This document shows, piece after piece, positions 18,939-30,842 of a stretch of 64,000 nucleotides of DNA. The notes below the pieces were generated by a model. It had not been told where the DNA came from, did no database searches, and saw only the letters and a list, made by a program, of their open reading frames with translations. This stretch comes from Mangifera indica (lineage: Eukaryota > Streptophyta > Magnoliopsida > Sapindales > Anacardiaceae): positions 3,150,001-3,214,000 of the forward strand of contig NC_058155.1 in NCBI RefSeq assembly GCF_011075055.1. The letters run 5' to 3'. Position 1 is the first letter of the stretch, and the number at the start of each line of letters is the position of its first letter. The position numbers and the translations under genes were made by a program.

Positions 18939-21900
18939 TTACTTAATAGAGCTGAATCCATTAACCGAAATTTCTTTCATACAAATTGTCCTTTTAGCAT
19001 TTTTGCATCTAAAGTACAAATGATACTGAAAACTACTAAGCTTCCCATGGTACCTAGTGCGACCTTTGCCAGGTTTGATTCCTATAATGGCACAAAATAC
19101 AAACCCCAGAAACCTATGATTCAACCAACCTTGTGGTAGTGATATATGAGATCCTCTGCTTTGAATACCAAACAACCCTGGAATCTCACATCCAGGGAAA
19201 CAAATATAACCTTCAGGACGGCCAACACTCCACTGCACCATAAAATTAAAGTTGTTAATTTAACATCATGTTTTTTATAAAAGAAAAAGAAAATGAAATC
19301 ATATGAGGCTCTGAAAATCCAAGACTGAAAGATACCTCTGTGGCTTCATCCCGTAAAGCTTTATCTGAATAATTATTAAGAAAAGCATCATACAAAATGT
19401 TTCTGATCTCTTTCCAACTCACTTTCAAGGAGCCAGTGAAACAAAGCAAATATCTATGACATGGTATTGTGAAACCTGATAATGTTTTTGGCAATGTACA
19501 ACCCTCTGCCTCTAGATTTTGTATCTTAGATGGCAGCTTTGGTAAGCATTGAAGCCTCTTACAAAGACTTATGTTGAGGCGTGACAACTTGGAGAGGTTG
19601 ATGATGGTTGTGGTTAAAGTCTCAAAATTATTTCCTGCTAATTCTAAGAACTTAAGAAAGGACAACTGGCCAAAATTATAGGGCAACTCTGAGAGATTGC
19701 AGTGATTCAAATTTATTCTCTCTAAAAGACAGCAATCTGATAAAATAGGTGATAGTATACATGTCAGCCCTTGACTCTTACATCTCTCCAAAGATAAATC
19801 ATGAAGGTTTTTCAGACGTCCTATAGATGAAGGTACTTCTCTCAAATCATCAGCTTCCAACGCTTCCAAACTTTCTAAATTTCCAATTTCTTCAGGCAAT
19901 CTATGAATTTTCAAACAACCAGAGATAAAAAGATATTTCAGAAACTTCAATTTACAAATGCTGTTTGGAAGACTTTCAAGGCTTGAACAATTTCTAAGAC
20001 TCAGTCTTTCTAGATTGGATACATTCTCAATTGTTGAAGACAATTCTTTTATTGCAGTTCCATCTAAATATAACTCTTCTATATTGCACAGGATTTCTGG
20101 TACAATCTTTAGATTCGACAAACCAGAGAGATCAAGTCGTTGAAGAGATTTCAAATTGCTAACACTACTTGGAAGACTTTCAAGGCTTATACAGTTCTTA
20201 AGATTCAATTCAACTAGCCTCGAAGGACTTTCTACATGAGAAGATAATTTTTTTATTGCAGTTCCATCCAAACACAATCTTTCCATATTACATGATATCC
20301 TTGGAGCTGTGTTGAGCTTAGAACAGTTAGAGAGAATAACAACTCTTAAGGACTTTGATTGAATGCCAATTGGATGGCTGATAAGGCTCTCGCAGTTTCT
20401 TAGATTCAAATTAACAAGTTTATTGAGATTCCGAGATGGAGGAGTGATCTCAAACAAATGCGTACAACCTTCTAAAATCAAGCTCTCTAGATTTGGAGCC
20501 TCTGAGAGGTCTGGGACTCTAAGAAGCTGATGTGAGTAACTCAAATCAATGAATTTTAAATGAGCAAGGTCCTGTAACAGAGAAGGAAATGACCGATACA
20601 AATTAGAAAATACAATATTTACAATTTATAAAAAGAAATTTTTCATATGAAATCAACATATACCTTGATACCCATCCATAGTTGTTGAAGATAGTTGTTA
20701 CACATCTTAAGTATAACAAGGTTCTCACGATCAAATTTCTTAGGCAACGATGGGAAGGGGTAATGATCCCAACAGAGGCATCTTAACTCTGAGAAATCAA
20801 ATTCAATGTTGTCAAAACCATGAACCTTATTATTGCATATCAGGACTCCTAGATTAACCATGTTTGAGAAAGCATGAGGATTTAAGTGTATCTCTCTCAT
20901 TTTAACCATATCGAAGAGCATGCCTCTTATTTTATCAGTTCCCTACAATTAAAATCAAAAGATAAGTTAGCAGTACAATAACCTGATGTACCACCCAAAC
21001 TGAAAACCCCACATGAACTTTCCACATGGAAAAAAAGAAAAAAATAGTCTCCTAGTTCAAATATTTCAAGATATCCCATACATTATAAAATATAAATTAA
21101 AAGTTAATCCCATGTATATTTACCATGTTTTTTTTCAATATGGTATAGATATCATCATAATGCCACAATCGACTACGTTGGCCAAGTTTATCGATAGGGT
21201 CTTGTCGAACAATTTCCCAACCCATTTCTTGAATCAAATCATCCATTCCTATAGTGTTGTATGAAATGGTTATAAGAGCTTTATCAACAAGAACACATAC
21301 TCCAATAAGTGAACTGAAGGCACCAACTATATATTTATCCCATCCTTTAAAGAAGCATGCAATATCTAGAAATAAAGTCTTCTCTTTATCGGATAATCCA
21401 TCATAACTAATTTTAAGCACCGTTTCGATAACCTCATTCGGAGATTTTTTTAATTCATCCAGTGCGCTTTCCCATTCATTTTTTTCTCTACCAAGTAGAA
21501 AGCATCCTAAGACTTTAAGAGCTAAAGGAAAACCTTTTGTATAATCTATTACTCTTTCTGAAAGCTTCAAGTAAACTTCATCAATTGGATGGTTTCGTTT
21601 GAAGGCATGTTGTTTAAAAAGTTGAAGTGATTCATCACTACATAATCCTTTGACCTCATATATGGTAGAATCATTCAATCCACAATTTTTAAGCACTTGT
21701 CTATCCCTTGTGGTTATAATGATTCCACTTCCAATACCCAAGTTTTCAAGATCTCCAATTAATTCTCTTATTTGTTTCAAATCTGTCACATCATCAAAAA
21801 CAATAAGAACCCTTTTACGTCTGAGCCTTTCTTTTGTGAAAGTGAGCCTTACATCAAGGTGTCCATCCCCCAACATTGTCGAAAGAAGTTCTTTTTGCAA

Positions 21901-23261
21901 ATGGGGTAGTTGATTTTTATTTGATGCTTCCCTAACATTTGGAATAAAATGAGAAGCTTCAAAATCACTTGATATTTCATTGAAGACAGCATTGGCAAGA
22001 GTCGTCTTGCCTATACAACCCATACCCCATATTCCTACCTTGCATACTTCAGTCAACCCATCAAACAATAAAGATTTAATTTTCTCGATCTTCATTGCTA
22101 TTCCAACCAAGTTCTTATTATCACTAGAAGACTTATCATTCAATCTCTTCAAAACATGTTCAATAATTGTCTCTATAAGTTTTGATTCAGGCCTACAATA
22201 GAAACAAAAGGTAACAACAACAAGCAGCTAATCAACAAGTTAATGAAAAAGAAATAAAGACAAAATCCGATTCCAATAGCCCAATTTTGTCCACCCTTGA
22301 AAATTACAAATTTTTAAGGCCTGGTTATTGTAAATAATTTAAGTTTAATTTGGTTACAAAAATTAAAAGATATAGTAAAGTTACCATCTTTATTTGAATA
22401 CACAATCCAACCTTTTCAATATACATAATATAACAATTAAAGTTTATATTTTGGATCTATCACGTAGCTATATATAAGAATTATGGGCCATTAAGTCAAG
22501 ACCCCAAGAAGGGCTTATGGCATAGAGAGCTTGTACAATAGAGCTTAGAAGAGATATAATTTTTATCAAGAAACTGTTTGCTGTCTGGTTATCAATTTAA
22601 AAAGAAACTTTCCAAACTAGATTGTTTGGTTGTTGTTGTACTCATAAAAATATTTATAATAGATGAAATTACCAAACTAGTGAATGATAAATGTATTTGT
22701 CCAATTACTGAAACATGCGTTTAGGGGTTCATAAATAAAATTTAAAAATTAAAAACCCCAAAACTGAAAACAATATGAAAACAAAAACATTTACCTGATG
22801 GCATTTGAAGCAAAGCCACACAGATTGCCGGCTTCCGTCAATGCAATCCTCCATCTCTGCAACATCTCTGGTCTGTCCCTAAATCGTACTTCATGCATAG
22901 CAAACGCATCTCCAAAAGTCCCCGTCTGCTTCCGTATATCTGATGGATCTATACGATAGAAAACCGGTATCACAATCTGACCGTTCATTTTCCTGCAATC
23001 GAGTATCTTTGCAAGTTCTTCGAGGCACCATTTAGAAGAAGCATAGCAATGAGAGAAAACGATAATTGAAATCTTTGAACCTTCAATTGCCTTCAAAAGA
23101 GAAGGTGAAATCTCATCTCCTCTTTTAAGTTCGTAATCGATGAAAGTTTCAATCTTTCTCCAACACAAAGCTGCATTCAGGTGGCTCGTAAAGCCATCAC
23201 GTGTATCCTCACCTCTAAAACTAAGAAAAACATCATACTTCACTGGAGAAGAAGAGGCCAT
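18939..23261 (-). CDS. TNL-A: TIR-NB-ARC-LRR immune receptor, late premature stop
   Basis: Intracellular receptor of the TNL class, which senses pathogen effectors and signals by TIR NADase activity. Exons: 23261-22795, 22192-21124, 20942-20664, 20571-19336 and 19232-18939, all GT-AG, phases 2,0,0,0; about 1114 residues. TIR (residues 8-155): YDVFLSFRGEDTR, catalytic Glu in SKWCLEEL. NB-ARC: P-loop GMGCIGKTT, kinase-2 VLIVFDDV, GSGIIITTRD, GLPL-like GFPLALKVLG, and GMDDLIQEMG at the MHD site. Exon 3 starts GTDKIRGM as usual; exon 4 holds the LRRs. Exon 5 starts the C-terminal jelly-roll/Ig-like domain (CFPGCEIPGLFGIQS). A TAA at 18939-18941 ends it about 64 residues before the exon donor at 18748. 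Start chosen at MASSSPVKYDVF. It is the most intact TNL here. Confidence 0.88.
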
Positions 23262-23490
23262 CGTACTTGAATGAAAACAAGTCTGCTCACAGGACTTGGA
23301 AAAGGAAAGTAGGACTGCGCGACTGAGAATCCGTGTTCTTTTATCAATGATAGTGGACTGAAAGTGCCTGCATTTTTTTATTTTTATTTGACCTACTTTC
23401 GGTGTCTATTTTCGTTTTTTATTCAACCAGTTGAATCATTTGGATCGATTTCGTAATTACCCGTGGATTAAGAGTAGTTTATATGGAAAT

Positions 23491-25922
23491 GGCCAAAGGA
23501 TTTACTCTCACCCAAAAAGATTGATGATCTACCAAATATCTACTTTTAACTTTAAAAATATTATTATATTAAAAAAAATCGTATTTTTCCTTTAATCCTT
23601 AAAACATAATAATTTTCTTTAACTCAAGCTTTAAAAAGGGAAATTAAAATTTTTACCACTATTTTATTCCGTGTATACAAAAATGCCACCTATCCTAAAA
23701 CTTAAACAAATATACCACAATAGTAATCAACTTTTCCAAAATACCCCTCTTTAATGTTTCATGCAGATATTCTCTCCTTTATTCTCTGCAACTTTTTTCT
23801 CTCTTCTTCATCTTCTTTCAAAGTGATAAAGGAATCACTCTTCCAAAAATAAATTATTAATGGAAGAAGACACATGATTGAACAATAAAACCTGTGAGAA
23901 AACCATTATAAAAAATTCAACTTAGACACAAGGGAGGGAGAGAAGAAAATTTAATTATATTGTGATTTCATATTGTTAGATTGTTTAATACTATTATTTT
24001 ATGTTGTTTCTATTGTTTAAAGTTGTTATAATATTGTTTAATGTTATAATGATGATTATAAAATACTAAAATGCAAGTTAGAAAAAATTCCAGATGAAGA
24101 ACAGGTTAGCGTTAACGCCAACCCTTGGTGTTAATGCCCACCCCCCGGGTCTAGTGAATTTATGTTTTTTTTTTGTTTTTTCTATTGCATTCAATTCTTT
24201 TATTTTTTATGCTTCCGTATTCTAATTCGGTGCTCGTATGTGTATTGTTTTTTTTGTCATGGTAGAGAGTTACATAAAAAATTATAAAATTATCACTATC
24301 ATTTTCTTCTGTTTTTTATTGCATTAATTTAAATTTGGATCAAATTTCAAATTAATCCAATCAAATCAAATTAATTTAAATTTGGATTAAATTAAAATTT
24401 AATTTAAAAAAATTAAAAAGGGTGGGCGTTCATATTTTTTAAACAAAAAAATTAATTAAAAAAATTAAAAAGGGTTGGCGTTCATATTTTTTAAACAAAA
24501 AAAATTAAAAAGGGTTGGCGTTGAGACACCAACCCTTCTGGCGCCAAGGGTTGGTGTCCTGCCAACCTTTATTGTAATTTTTTAATTTTTTTAAAAAACA
24601 TTAAGGGTTGGCAAGAACGCCAACCCTTTTTAATTTTTTTAATTAATTTTTTTTAAAATATGAACGCCCACTCTTTTTAAATTTTTTTAAATTAAATTTT
24701 AATTCAATCCGAATTTAAATTAATTTGATTTTAAATTAATTTAATTTGATTGGATCAATTTGAAATTTGATCCAAATTTAAATTAATGTAATAAAAAATA
24801 AAAGAAAATGATAGTGATAATTGTTTAATTTTTTATGTAACTCTCTACCATGACAAAGAAAACAATACACATACGAGCATCGAATTAGAATACGGAAGGA
24901 TAAAAAATAAAAGAATTGAATGCAATAGAAGAAAACAGAAAAAAATAAATAAATTCACTGGGCCCGGGGGGTTGGCGTTAACGCCAACCTATTCTTCATC
25001 TGGAATTTTTTCTAACTTGCATTTTGGTATTTTATAACCATCATTATAACATTAGACAATATTATAACAATTTTAAACAATAGAAACAACATAAAATAAT
25101 AGCATTAAACAATCTAACAACATGAAATCACAATAAAATTAAATTTTCGTCTCTCCCTCCCTTGTATCTAAGTTGAATCTTTTATAATGTTTTTCTCACA
25201 AGTTTTATTGTTCAATCATGTGTCTTCTTCCATTAATAATTTATTTTTGGAAGAATGATTCCTTTATCACTTTGAAAGAAGAGGAAGAAGAGAGAAAAGA
25301 GTTGCAGAGAAGAAGAGAGAGAATATATACATGAAACATCAAGGAGGGCTATTTTGGGGAAGTTGATTACTGTTGTGATATATTTATTTAAGCTTTAGGA
25401 TAGGTGGCATTTTTGTATACACGGAATAAAATAGTGGTAAAAATTTTAATTTCCCCTTTAAAAAATCGCATCCCCCCTCAAGGTTTAACTTCAATATCCG
25501 ATCACTTTCTCTCATGTCATCTTTTGTGATTTCTCCCTCTCGACAATTCCTTTTTCTCCGACGGTCTGTCTCAGCATCTTCTTCTCAGATGACTCATCTT
25601 TTTTATTTGAATAGCCAATCAAAGAAAGGTGAGATGATGAGAGAGACACCACCAAAGGAAGAGAAAGCATCAGAGGGAGAGGCTACCACCAATAATGCCG
25701 AAAATTGAAAACTAAACCCTAGGAAAAAATGATATTTTTTAAAATTTGGTTTAAGAGAAAATATTTAGTTTTTAAGGTTTAGGAGGGAAAAAGAGATAAA
25801 ATTTTAAGAGTTTGGATTTCATTAATTTTACCCATCTATAGGTAAGTAAATGAAATTTTCATAGTTAAAGGGTAAGAATTTGGCAGATTATCAATCTTTG
25901 GGTGGGAATTAGTCCTTTGGCT
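23491..25922. mobile_element. Mutator-type MITE of the GGCCAAAGGA family, split by a foldback element
   Basis: Left end GGCCAAAGGATTTACTCTCA at 23491 and right end, read inward, GCCAAAGGACTAATTCCCAC, followed on both sides by matching ATTGATGATCT / ATTGATAATCT phrases. The 1.8-kb foldback at 23638-25455 lies inside. The target duplication was not resolved. The small open stretch 25514-25708 is a by-product and has no recognisable domain. Confidence 0.65.
23638..25455. mobile_element. Foldback element with 9-bp target duplication (Mutator-like, non-autonomous)
   Basis: The two arms are inverted copies meeting near 24546: left end GGGAAATTAAAATTTTTACC and right end its reverse complement. Each arm also has CCACCTATCC, GGGTTGGCGTT/AACGCCAACCC, and the ATGTGTCTTCTTCCATTAAT-type phrase. 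The 9-bp direct repeat CTTTAAAAA flanks it (23629-23637 and 25456-25464), the length produced by Mutator-like transposases. There is no transposase gene. The arms extend almost to the centre, so a transcript would fold into a hairpin of roughly 0.9 kb. Confidence 0.88.
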
Positions 25923-25945
25923 TATAGAAATTATTATTTTTAATT

Positions 25946-26543
25946 GGCCAAAGGACTATTTCCCACTTAAGTTTTAATACAAAGATAAATACATATCTAT
26001 AATATTTTAAAAACTCAAATATTCATCTGTAGGTTAACTATTGTTAAAATTTTCTATTAGAAGTAAACGTAAAATTATCATTTTATCACTAAACCCTAAA
26101 AATTGATATCATTTTCCTCCTTTGGTTTGATAAACTAAGTTTTTAAAAATCACTTTTACCCAACTCTAGGGTTTCATAGTTTTCAAATTTTTTTTTATTT
26201 AGGTTAACTACTGTTAAAATTTTCTATTAGAAGTAAACGTACAATCGTCATTTTATCACTAAACTCTGAAACCCTAAAATTGATATCATTTTCCTCCTTT
26301 TGTTTGATAAACTAAGTTTTTAAAAATCACTTTTACCCAACTCTAGTGTTTCATAGTTTTCAAATTTTTTTTTACTGCGGTCACCCTCACAAACCTTTTT
26401 ATGGCGTCACCCCCCCCCCCCCCCCCCCCCCCCCCGCCCCTCCTCCCCCCAATTTCAATTTACATCATCTTCGATGACTCAATCACCGATGACTGGACAT
26501 TTGTCTTTATATTAAAACTTGGGTGGGAAATAGTCCTTTGGCC
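25946..26543. mobile_element. MITE of the GGCCAAAGGACT family
   Basis: A 598-bp element with ends GGCCAAAGGACTATTTCCCA and, inward from the right, GGCCAAAGGACTATTTCCCA: a strong inverted repeat. The flanks TTTTTAATT and TTTTAAATT are a near-match 9-bp target duplication. Inside, a block of about 130 bp containing GGTTAACTACTGTTAAAATT is present twice (around 26030-26160 and 26200-26350), and there is a long C run. Confidence 0.8.
26410..26450 (+). repeat. Homopolymeric C tract
   Basis: A run of 26 C followed by GCCCCTCCTCCCCCC. The other strand is a G tract able to form quadruplex structures. It is rare in this AT-rich region and may be length-variable or partly a sequencing artefact. Confidence 0.9.
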
Positions 26544-28320
26544 TTTTAAATTTAATTAACTTTGGTTATGCTCAGGTCTTCCTTAATAAAAGGCACGGGA
26601 TTTGTACTTAAAAAGCAACTAGTTATGCAAGCAGCATACAAGAGAATGATCAAGTGAGGATATGGATAGAAATTCCTCCATCAAAAAACATTGAGAAAGA
26701 GTAAATACAACTCTATAATTTTTTTTGATAATCAGAAACCTCTCCCGTATTTGTTGGACAAGAGAACCCCGAGGTACAATGATTAGATTCACAATTATTG
26801 TACTAAGTAAGTCAATATTAGTGTAATAGAGGCTCGAACTCAGGGCTCCACTTTAGAAGTTTTGATGCTCCATTTGTTTTGCTAATACATGAGGTCAACT
26901 ACTCCATAATTTGTTCAATAACATTTTCAGTGAGGAATAAGACAATTTGATGAGAATAAGTTTATAAAATTGTGTAATCTAAGGCACAATACACGAAATA
27001 AACAGAGGTTTAATAGGCCGTAAGTTGTATGGAAACAACTGAGAAGTCAGTTAACAATCCACCAGTTATATGATTCATGGCATAAGGTTACAGAAGTAGC
27101 CATTGTTCTGAGATCTTTGATACGACCGCATGAAAATGTCTTATGTTGTGTGATCTATGTCTTGATAAAAAAGGATGATAATCATTATTGTGACTTATAG
27201 AGAGAGAACATATGCCAATATTTTGTGATCTGGGCATAGAATAGAGATAAATATTATATTATTAATGTGATTGAATGATTTTAAATTAATAATAAAATAA
27301 TATCTAATCACATAATTATATATTTATATGTGTATATATAATAAATACACATAATATTACTTTTTATTTAAACATGGCTTTGATTAAGCTGCTGCAATGC
27401 TCAGATTCTGTAAATGTATTTGTTTACCGTGGAAGTAGATCTTAACTTTAAAAAATTTCGAGCAGTATAGAAGTTATTTATTCATTCAAAAAGCCATATT
27501 GAAATCTAATTTCAAGTCCGTGTCAGTACATTTTGAAGCAAAGAGCTCCTGCAGCTGTATCCAAATTGAGCTAATTCGGTTTTGCAAATTGATTCTATTA
27601 GAATTTATTTAATTTAAATTGAAGCTAAATTTAAATTAAAATATTTGATTCATTTTTTAAATCAAATCAAATTTGAACTAATAATGTTCAACTAAGTTGG
27701 GCTCAAGTTAGGACAAAAATAAAATCATTCTCTAAAATTATCATTTTAAAATGAAACTTAAAATAAGCTAAAAACCTCTGCATAGTTTTTGGGGATAAAA
27801 CAAAGCAGTTTGATTTTACTTTTGACTTGAATAAAAACCTATGCAGAAACATAAACAACACTGCCTTCATGATACATTCCCTTATTCATCTGATCTGACC
27901 CATTATTCTTTTGTACTACTAAATTAACTTCCATGAAAGCCTCAACTTTCTATTCTTAAGGGAAAAAAAGCTATTTCTTCTACTGAGTGCAAGAATGGAG
28001 CACCTGATTTAAGTTCTTTCTCCGTCCTTTTTCACTGTAGAGCTCTATGATGTCTTGAAACAATGACTTACTTGCCTGGAAAAGCTCAAAAGCACAGTAG
28101 CAAGTGAATATAACTTATATGCAGGGATAACTTACATGGAAATGAAGGGTGGGATTGTGGATGCAACAAAAAATTGAGGAAACGAAGAAAACAATGTTTG
28201 AAGTGAAGCCCGCAGAATATTGATTACCCTGCTAGTAGAGTAATAAATTAAATAGCCAGAATGACACCAAAAAATGGAGGAATGATTTCATAAAATAAAC
28301 CTGCTGATGTTAGAATTTTA
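26544..28320. other. Unassigned AT-rich spacer between duplications A and B
   Basis: No gene is recognised. Around 26700-26900 there is a phrase with GAGGCTCGAACTCAGGG, reminiscent of an RNA polymerase III B box, but no A box or tail was found. The interval 27230-27360 resembles the small MITEs at 28585 and 61739 in composition (ATTGAATGATTTTAAATTAA). Confidence 0.4.
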
Positions 28321-28329
28321 ACTTGATGA

Positions 28330-29412
28330 CTTTCTTGTGAATACCAACATTCCTAATGATATAAGCATAGCCCTAGAAAATGCAAGTAGACCCAGAAGGT
28401 TCCTGCGTAATGCTGATGAGAGTTGTATGTATAGTGAAACAAAAGTCTAAAGTTATATTAAGAAAATCTTTTGCACAATCTGTACATGATAACAAACTAT
28501 TCTATTCATTACAGCTTCCCTGTGATGGCTTTCTCTATTTTCACGTTTACTAACGGTCACAACCAAAATATATATATCAATAAAACTATGTATACCTATT
28601 TTTGATACACAATTTTTGTACACAAATGAGGTGTTATTATGTGATTAGATATTTCTTTATCATATGATAATATATGTTTTAAAATTACCTAATTACATGA
28701 TGACACATCACTGTATACATGAATTGTGTACCAAAAATGGGTACACATAGCATTGCTCTATATATATAGAGACACTAGCCTAGTCATTAAAAATAAAAAA
28801 CTGCATACTAGTTCTCTGTGCAAATAAATAAAACATGGAGAAGAAGAAAAGCCTGTAACAAACTGATTTTTCCATTGCTCGCCACCTTTAGTAGTCCTTT
28901 CAGATAGATGGTTGTCAAGATATGAAAATTTTGAATCTTCAGTGGCAGGTCAATCTCCCAGAAGTAAAGGGTCTCACAGGTCCAGCCCAGCTGATACCAC
29001 ACTGCGGCAAAACATTGATTTAAGGAAGTCAGCTAAAGTTGTAGCCTTTCACTCCCCAACTTTAGCCATTGAAGGGTTTTTCCAAAAGAACCACTCATTA
29101 TCTCTTCTATACTAGTTCTGCTACAGTACACATATCCGCACGTGTAACATCAAATTGACCTAGATAAAGTATCATAAATAAGGTAAAAAACAAACACTTC
29201 ATGAATATAGATGAGTAACAAAAAAGTTACCGCAGATGGAAACGTCTCTTAGAAGGAGGCAAATAAGTTATACTTCTACAGAAAACTCTTAAGTAAAAGT
29301 AAATTATTTCACTTGCCTGTGCTCCCATATCAATGCTGATGCAGGTCACCACTGTGATTTCCATAACACATTCAGCTTCTGTGCAGAGTTGACAGGCAAG
29401 AACATTAGATTT
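28330..29412 (-). other. Conserved segment of unknown function, copy B
   Basis: Paralogue of 13350-15015 without the solo LTR and with an added MITE. The site GTGTAACATCAAATTGACC at about 29143-29163 is the empty counterpart of the LTR insertion in copy A. Homology stops abruptly at about 29412, after AACATTAGAT, where inserted LTR-like sequence starts. Confidence 0.6.
28585..28751. mobile_element. Small MITE, private to duplication copy B
   Basis: Inverted ends CTATGTATACCTATTTTTG and, inward from the right, CTATGTGTACCCATTTTTGG, followed by TACACAA-type phrases. The matching place in copy A (about 13612-13645) lacks it. A related copy lies near 61739-61895. Confidence 0.75.
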
Positions 29413-30266
29413 GTTAGCGGAAATTAAAAGGGTCCAGGATTATAGAAAAAACATATCCGATTTAGAAATCTGAAGCTTTGATGATGATTGTTGATCCAAT
29501 GCACTCATGTCGGAATCTATAACACACTTTGCTTGATTTGTTTTCTTATTTTTTGTAAAAATTTCTTACAGATGAAGAGAATTTTGGAAGAGAGAGTGTT
29601 CTGTGAATTTAGTGTAAAAGACAGTTCCAATAGAAATTACACTACTTTTTATAAAAAATGAGAGTGACAGTTAATTTTAATAACTGCTAAAGGCAAAAAA
29701 GTCATTATCACTTACAAGGGTTAATTTTGTCTTTTGTAGCCCTAATGGATTGGGTCAACCCATCATGGGTGGACCAGATCCAATATCTCTCACTCACATA
29801 TGATGGGGTAATCTGAATCACAATACTCTTCTACAGAAATCTTACAAAATAGGATAATTCATACTGGCAAATGTGTCATGCGACCTTGCGAGTAACTTGT
29901 ACTTGGAAGCTAATTTACTATGCATCTACTAGGAATAACATAGTTGCTTCAACCTGAAAAATAACAAAGTGTTAGTTTCACAGTATCCTAGACTTACTTG
30001 AAATACTAGCTCCTATAATCCCTCATTTATCATTGTGTTATATTCCTACGTATCCATTATCAAGTCCAATTTCCTATATGAGTGACATGATTGGCCGGTC
30101 AAAGGACACACGTAACTTATAAGTCTTCCCCTTCTATTCGAAATTCTCAATTTAAATTTAACTATTTTTCTAGTCATGTGTCATAAATCGAATCATATAT
30201 GACCAAGGTTTCAAGCTAAGATAGCAACACTAAGCGTAAACATCAAATGACAATAAACAGTCAAAG
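29413..30266. mobile_element. LTR-retrotransposon-like insertion in duplication B (unclassified)
   Basis: Where B leaves homology with A the sequence begins TGTTAGCGGAAATTAAAAGG and has the look of an LTR, with later tracts such as GGGTTAATTTTGTCTTTTGTAGCCC. No coding domain was found and the far end was not resolved; it abuts the LTR at 30267-30842. It replaces the part of copy A that holds the SIM-like terminal exon. Confidence 0.4.
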
Positions 30267-30842
30267 GGTACCTGATCCAGAGATGCCGCTGCAGGAGTTG
30301 CTCAAGTGCTACCATCACTTCTGCTTCACCCGAGCAGCAAGTGGGACTGGAATTGTGTTGTGATTTGTAATGGAATTGGAATGCTTTGTATTTGTAATGG
30401 ATTGAATGAAGTCGAATGACTAAAGACTGACTAATTTATTGATTGAAATAGAAATCCAGAATACACTGCTTTGTTGAGAAAATAACTGAACCAATACCTT
30501 GGAGCTGCAATCTACAACATCCTAAGGTCCCTAGGCATAAGCCCCCAAACTCAACCTAATTGATTGTAATTTTCCTCTATGATCCTTCTTCACTGCTTTG
30601 CCCTCCTTTTATAGCCGAGCAGCCTGTTGGATCAGTCTCATAGCTTTGTTGTGGATGTGTGTCATCTGCCTCCCTTTAGTTATCTTTATCTTGTGCCTCC
30701 TTTGAGTTATCTTGTAAGTGTTTCACCCTGTTTATCTTTACGATGCTTATCTCCAAGATTTGTTATCTTTATCTCAGCCACCGGACTGAAAATTCCCTTC
30801 CTGCCCCTTCTTCGATAAGTCTTGATGATTGGGGGTCTATCA
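30267..30842 (-). repeat. LTR related to the solo LTR at 14039-14738
   Basis: Read on the - strand it starts at 30842 with TGATAGACCCCCAATCATCA and ends with CTCCTGCAGCGGCATCTCTG and GATCAGG, the same landmarks as the LTR in copy A. A matching target duplication was not found, so it may be truncated or part of a rearranged element. It is absent from the corresponding place in copy A. Confidence 0.75.

Noticed and set aside
25514..25708. Small open frame starting MSSFVISPSRQF
   Set aside because: It lies inside a MITE, has no homologue recognisable by eye and related MITEs lack it.
26800..26860. Phrase GAGGCTCGAACTCAGGG considered as a SINE or tRNA B box
   Set aside because: No A box at the right distance, no cloverleaf, no tail and no flanking duplication.
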